From assembly GCA_038321545.1 (NCBI GenBank), contig JBBQFB010000041.1, positions 1-22,339 of the forward strand: a stretch of 22,339 nucleotides of DNA. Reading direction: 5' to 3'. Below the pieces are notes generated by a model that did not search any database, was not told the origin of the DNA, and saw only the letters and a program-made list of their open reading frames with translations. Each line of letters opens with the position of its first letter. The first letter of the stretch is position 1. Source of the DNA: VFJZ01 sp038321545. GTDB lineage: Bacteria > Actinomycetota > Thermoleophilia > Gaiellales > F1-60-MAGs149. The translations under genes were made by a program, and so were the position numbers. Positions 21,717-22,339 of the stretch are shown here, piece after piece.

Positions 21717-22339
21717 TCACACGGGGAAGGTCGACTTGGCCATGCCGCCGAAGTCGGCAACCAGCGCCGAGCCGTTCATGCCCCGCGCGGCGTCGGTGCA
21801 CAGGTACACCAGGTGGCCCGCGATCTCGTCGGCCGTGTGCAGGTCGTCGATGCCGAACTCCGACAGCGGCCGGTCGCCGGCGCCGAGCGCACGGCGCGGC
21901 ATCGGCGTGTCGACCACCGACGGCGCGACGCAGTTGGTGCGGATCCCCTCCGGCCCATGGTCGGTCGCGAGCGACCGGACGAGCATCAGGACGGCGCCCT
22001 TCGACGCGCAGTAGGCACCGATGCCGGGGGAGGAGACGAATGACGAGTCGCTCGCCATGACGACGATCGCGCCGCCGCCGCGCGGCCGCATCGCCCGGAT
22101 CGCATGCTTGCAGCAGAGCCACACGCCTTCCACGTTGACGTCGAAGACGACGTCCCAGTCGGCCTCCTCGACGTCGGCCAGCGGCATCACCGGGCCGGGG
22201 TGCCCGGCGCAGGCGAGGAGCGCATCGAGCCCGCCCAGCCGGCCGACGGTGGCGGCCACCGCCGCGACCACCTCCGCCTCGCGCGTGACGTCGCACCGCA
22301 GCGCCACGCCGTCGGCGGCGGCCTCGGCGAGCGCCGCCT
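21717..22339 (-). CDS. Second SDR-family oxidoreductase, 5' end outside window
   Basis: This is the C-terminal 206 or so residues of a short-chain dehydrogenase whose start, including the glycine-rich cofactor loop, lies beyond the right edge. Visible are LRCDVTREAEV, ACAGHPGP (NAG-motif equivalent with His), DVNVEGVWLCCKHA, the catalytic block VMASDSSFVSSPGIGAYCASK (Ser and YxxxK) and a C-terminus in DFGGMAKSTFPV. A GTG 32 bases from the edge is open but in the middle of the Rossmann fold, so it is not the start. Convergent with the first SDR; it may belong to the same pathway or to a separate minus-strand operon. Confidence 0.88.
   Translation of the reverse strand, partial: AALAEAAADGVALRCDVTREAEVVAAVAATVGRLGGLDALLACAGHPGPVMPLADVEEADWDVVFDVNVEGVWLCCKHAIRAMRPRGGGAIVVMASDSSFVSSPGIGAYCASKGAVLMLVRSLATDHGPEGIRTNCVAPSVVDTPMPRRALGAGDRPLSEFGIDDLHTADEIAGHLVYLCTDAARGMNGSALVADFGGMAKSTFPV

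Overview
This is a GC-rich (roughly 70% G+C), densely packed stretch of bacterial chromosome. An ECF42/DGPF pair, a Streptomyces-type small laccase, a long ArsR regulator and many start codons lying 6-8 nt after a -10-like hexamer all suggest an actinobacterium. A soil Thermoleophilia-type lineage is my inference from overall flavour, not something the sequence proves. There are no rRNA or tRNA genes, CRISPR arrays, transposases or phage genes that I can see.

Layout: 1-94 is the tail of an unidentified gene. 296-4076 (+) holds an alpha/beta hydrolase and a 978-residue fusion of a small-molecule kinase, an M23-like domain and a class III aminotransferase/phospho-lyase. 4080-4712 (-) is a PPOX-class flavoprotein. 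4990-6568 (+) is a DGPF (YCII) protein coupled to an ECF42 sigma factor. 6571-7725 (-) is a GT1 glycosyltransferase, divergent from a GFA/CENP-V zinc protein (7784-8143). 8260-10839 (+) is a secreted M6-like metalloprotease, followed by a small membrane protein of unknown function (10930-11487) and a STAS protein behind a strongly folded leader (11524-12141). An EamA exporter (12118-13008, -) is divergent from a long ArsR regulator (13074-13757, +), with a dyad operator between them.

13945-16821 (+) is a tightly coupled three-gene secreted copper operon: a tandem cupredoxin, a two-domain laccase-like multicopper oxidase and a cupredoxin with a C-terminal extension. A perfect 14-bp stem terminator separates it from an APC-family permease (16909-18450, -). 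The permease is divergent from a catabolic-looking operon, BtpA/SgcQ-like barrel, FGGY sugar kinase and SDR dehydrogenase (18618-21713, +). A second SDR (21717-22339, -) runs off the right edge.

The strongest candidates for something new are the copper electron-transfer operon, the structured leader in front of the STAS gene, the kinase/M23/aminotransferase fusion, the shared ArsR/EamA operator, a 38-bp perfect palindrome inside the sigma factor gene, and the BtpA-FGGY-SDR pathway of unknown substrate.
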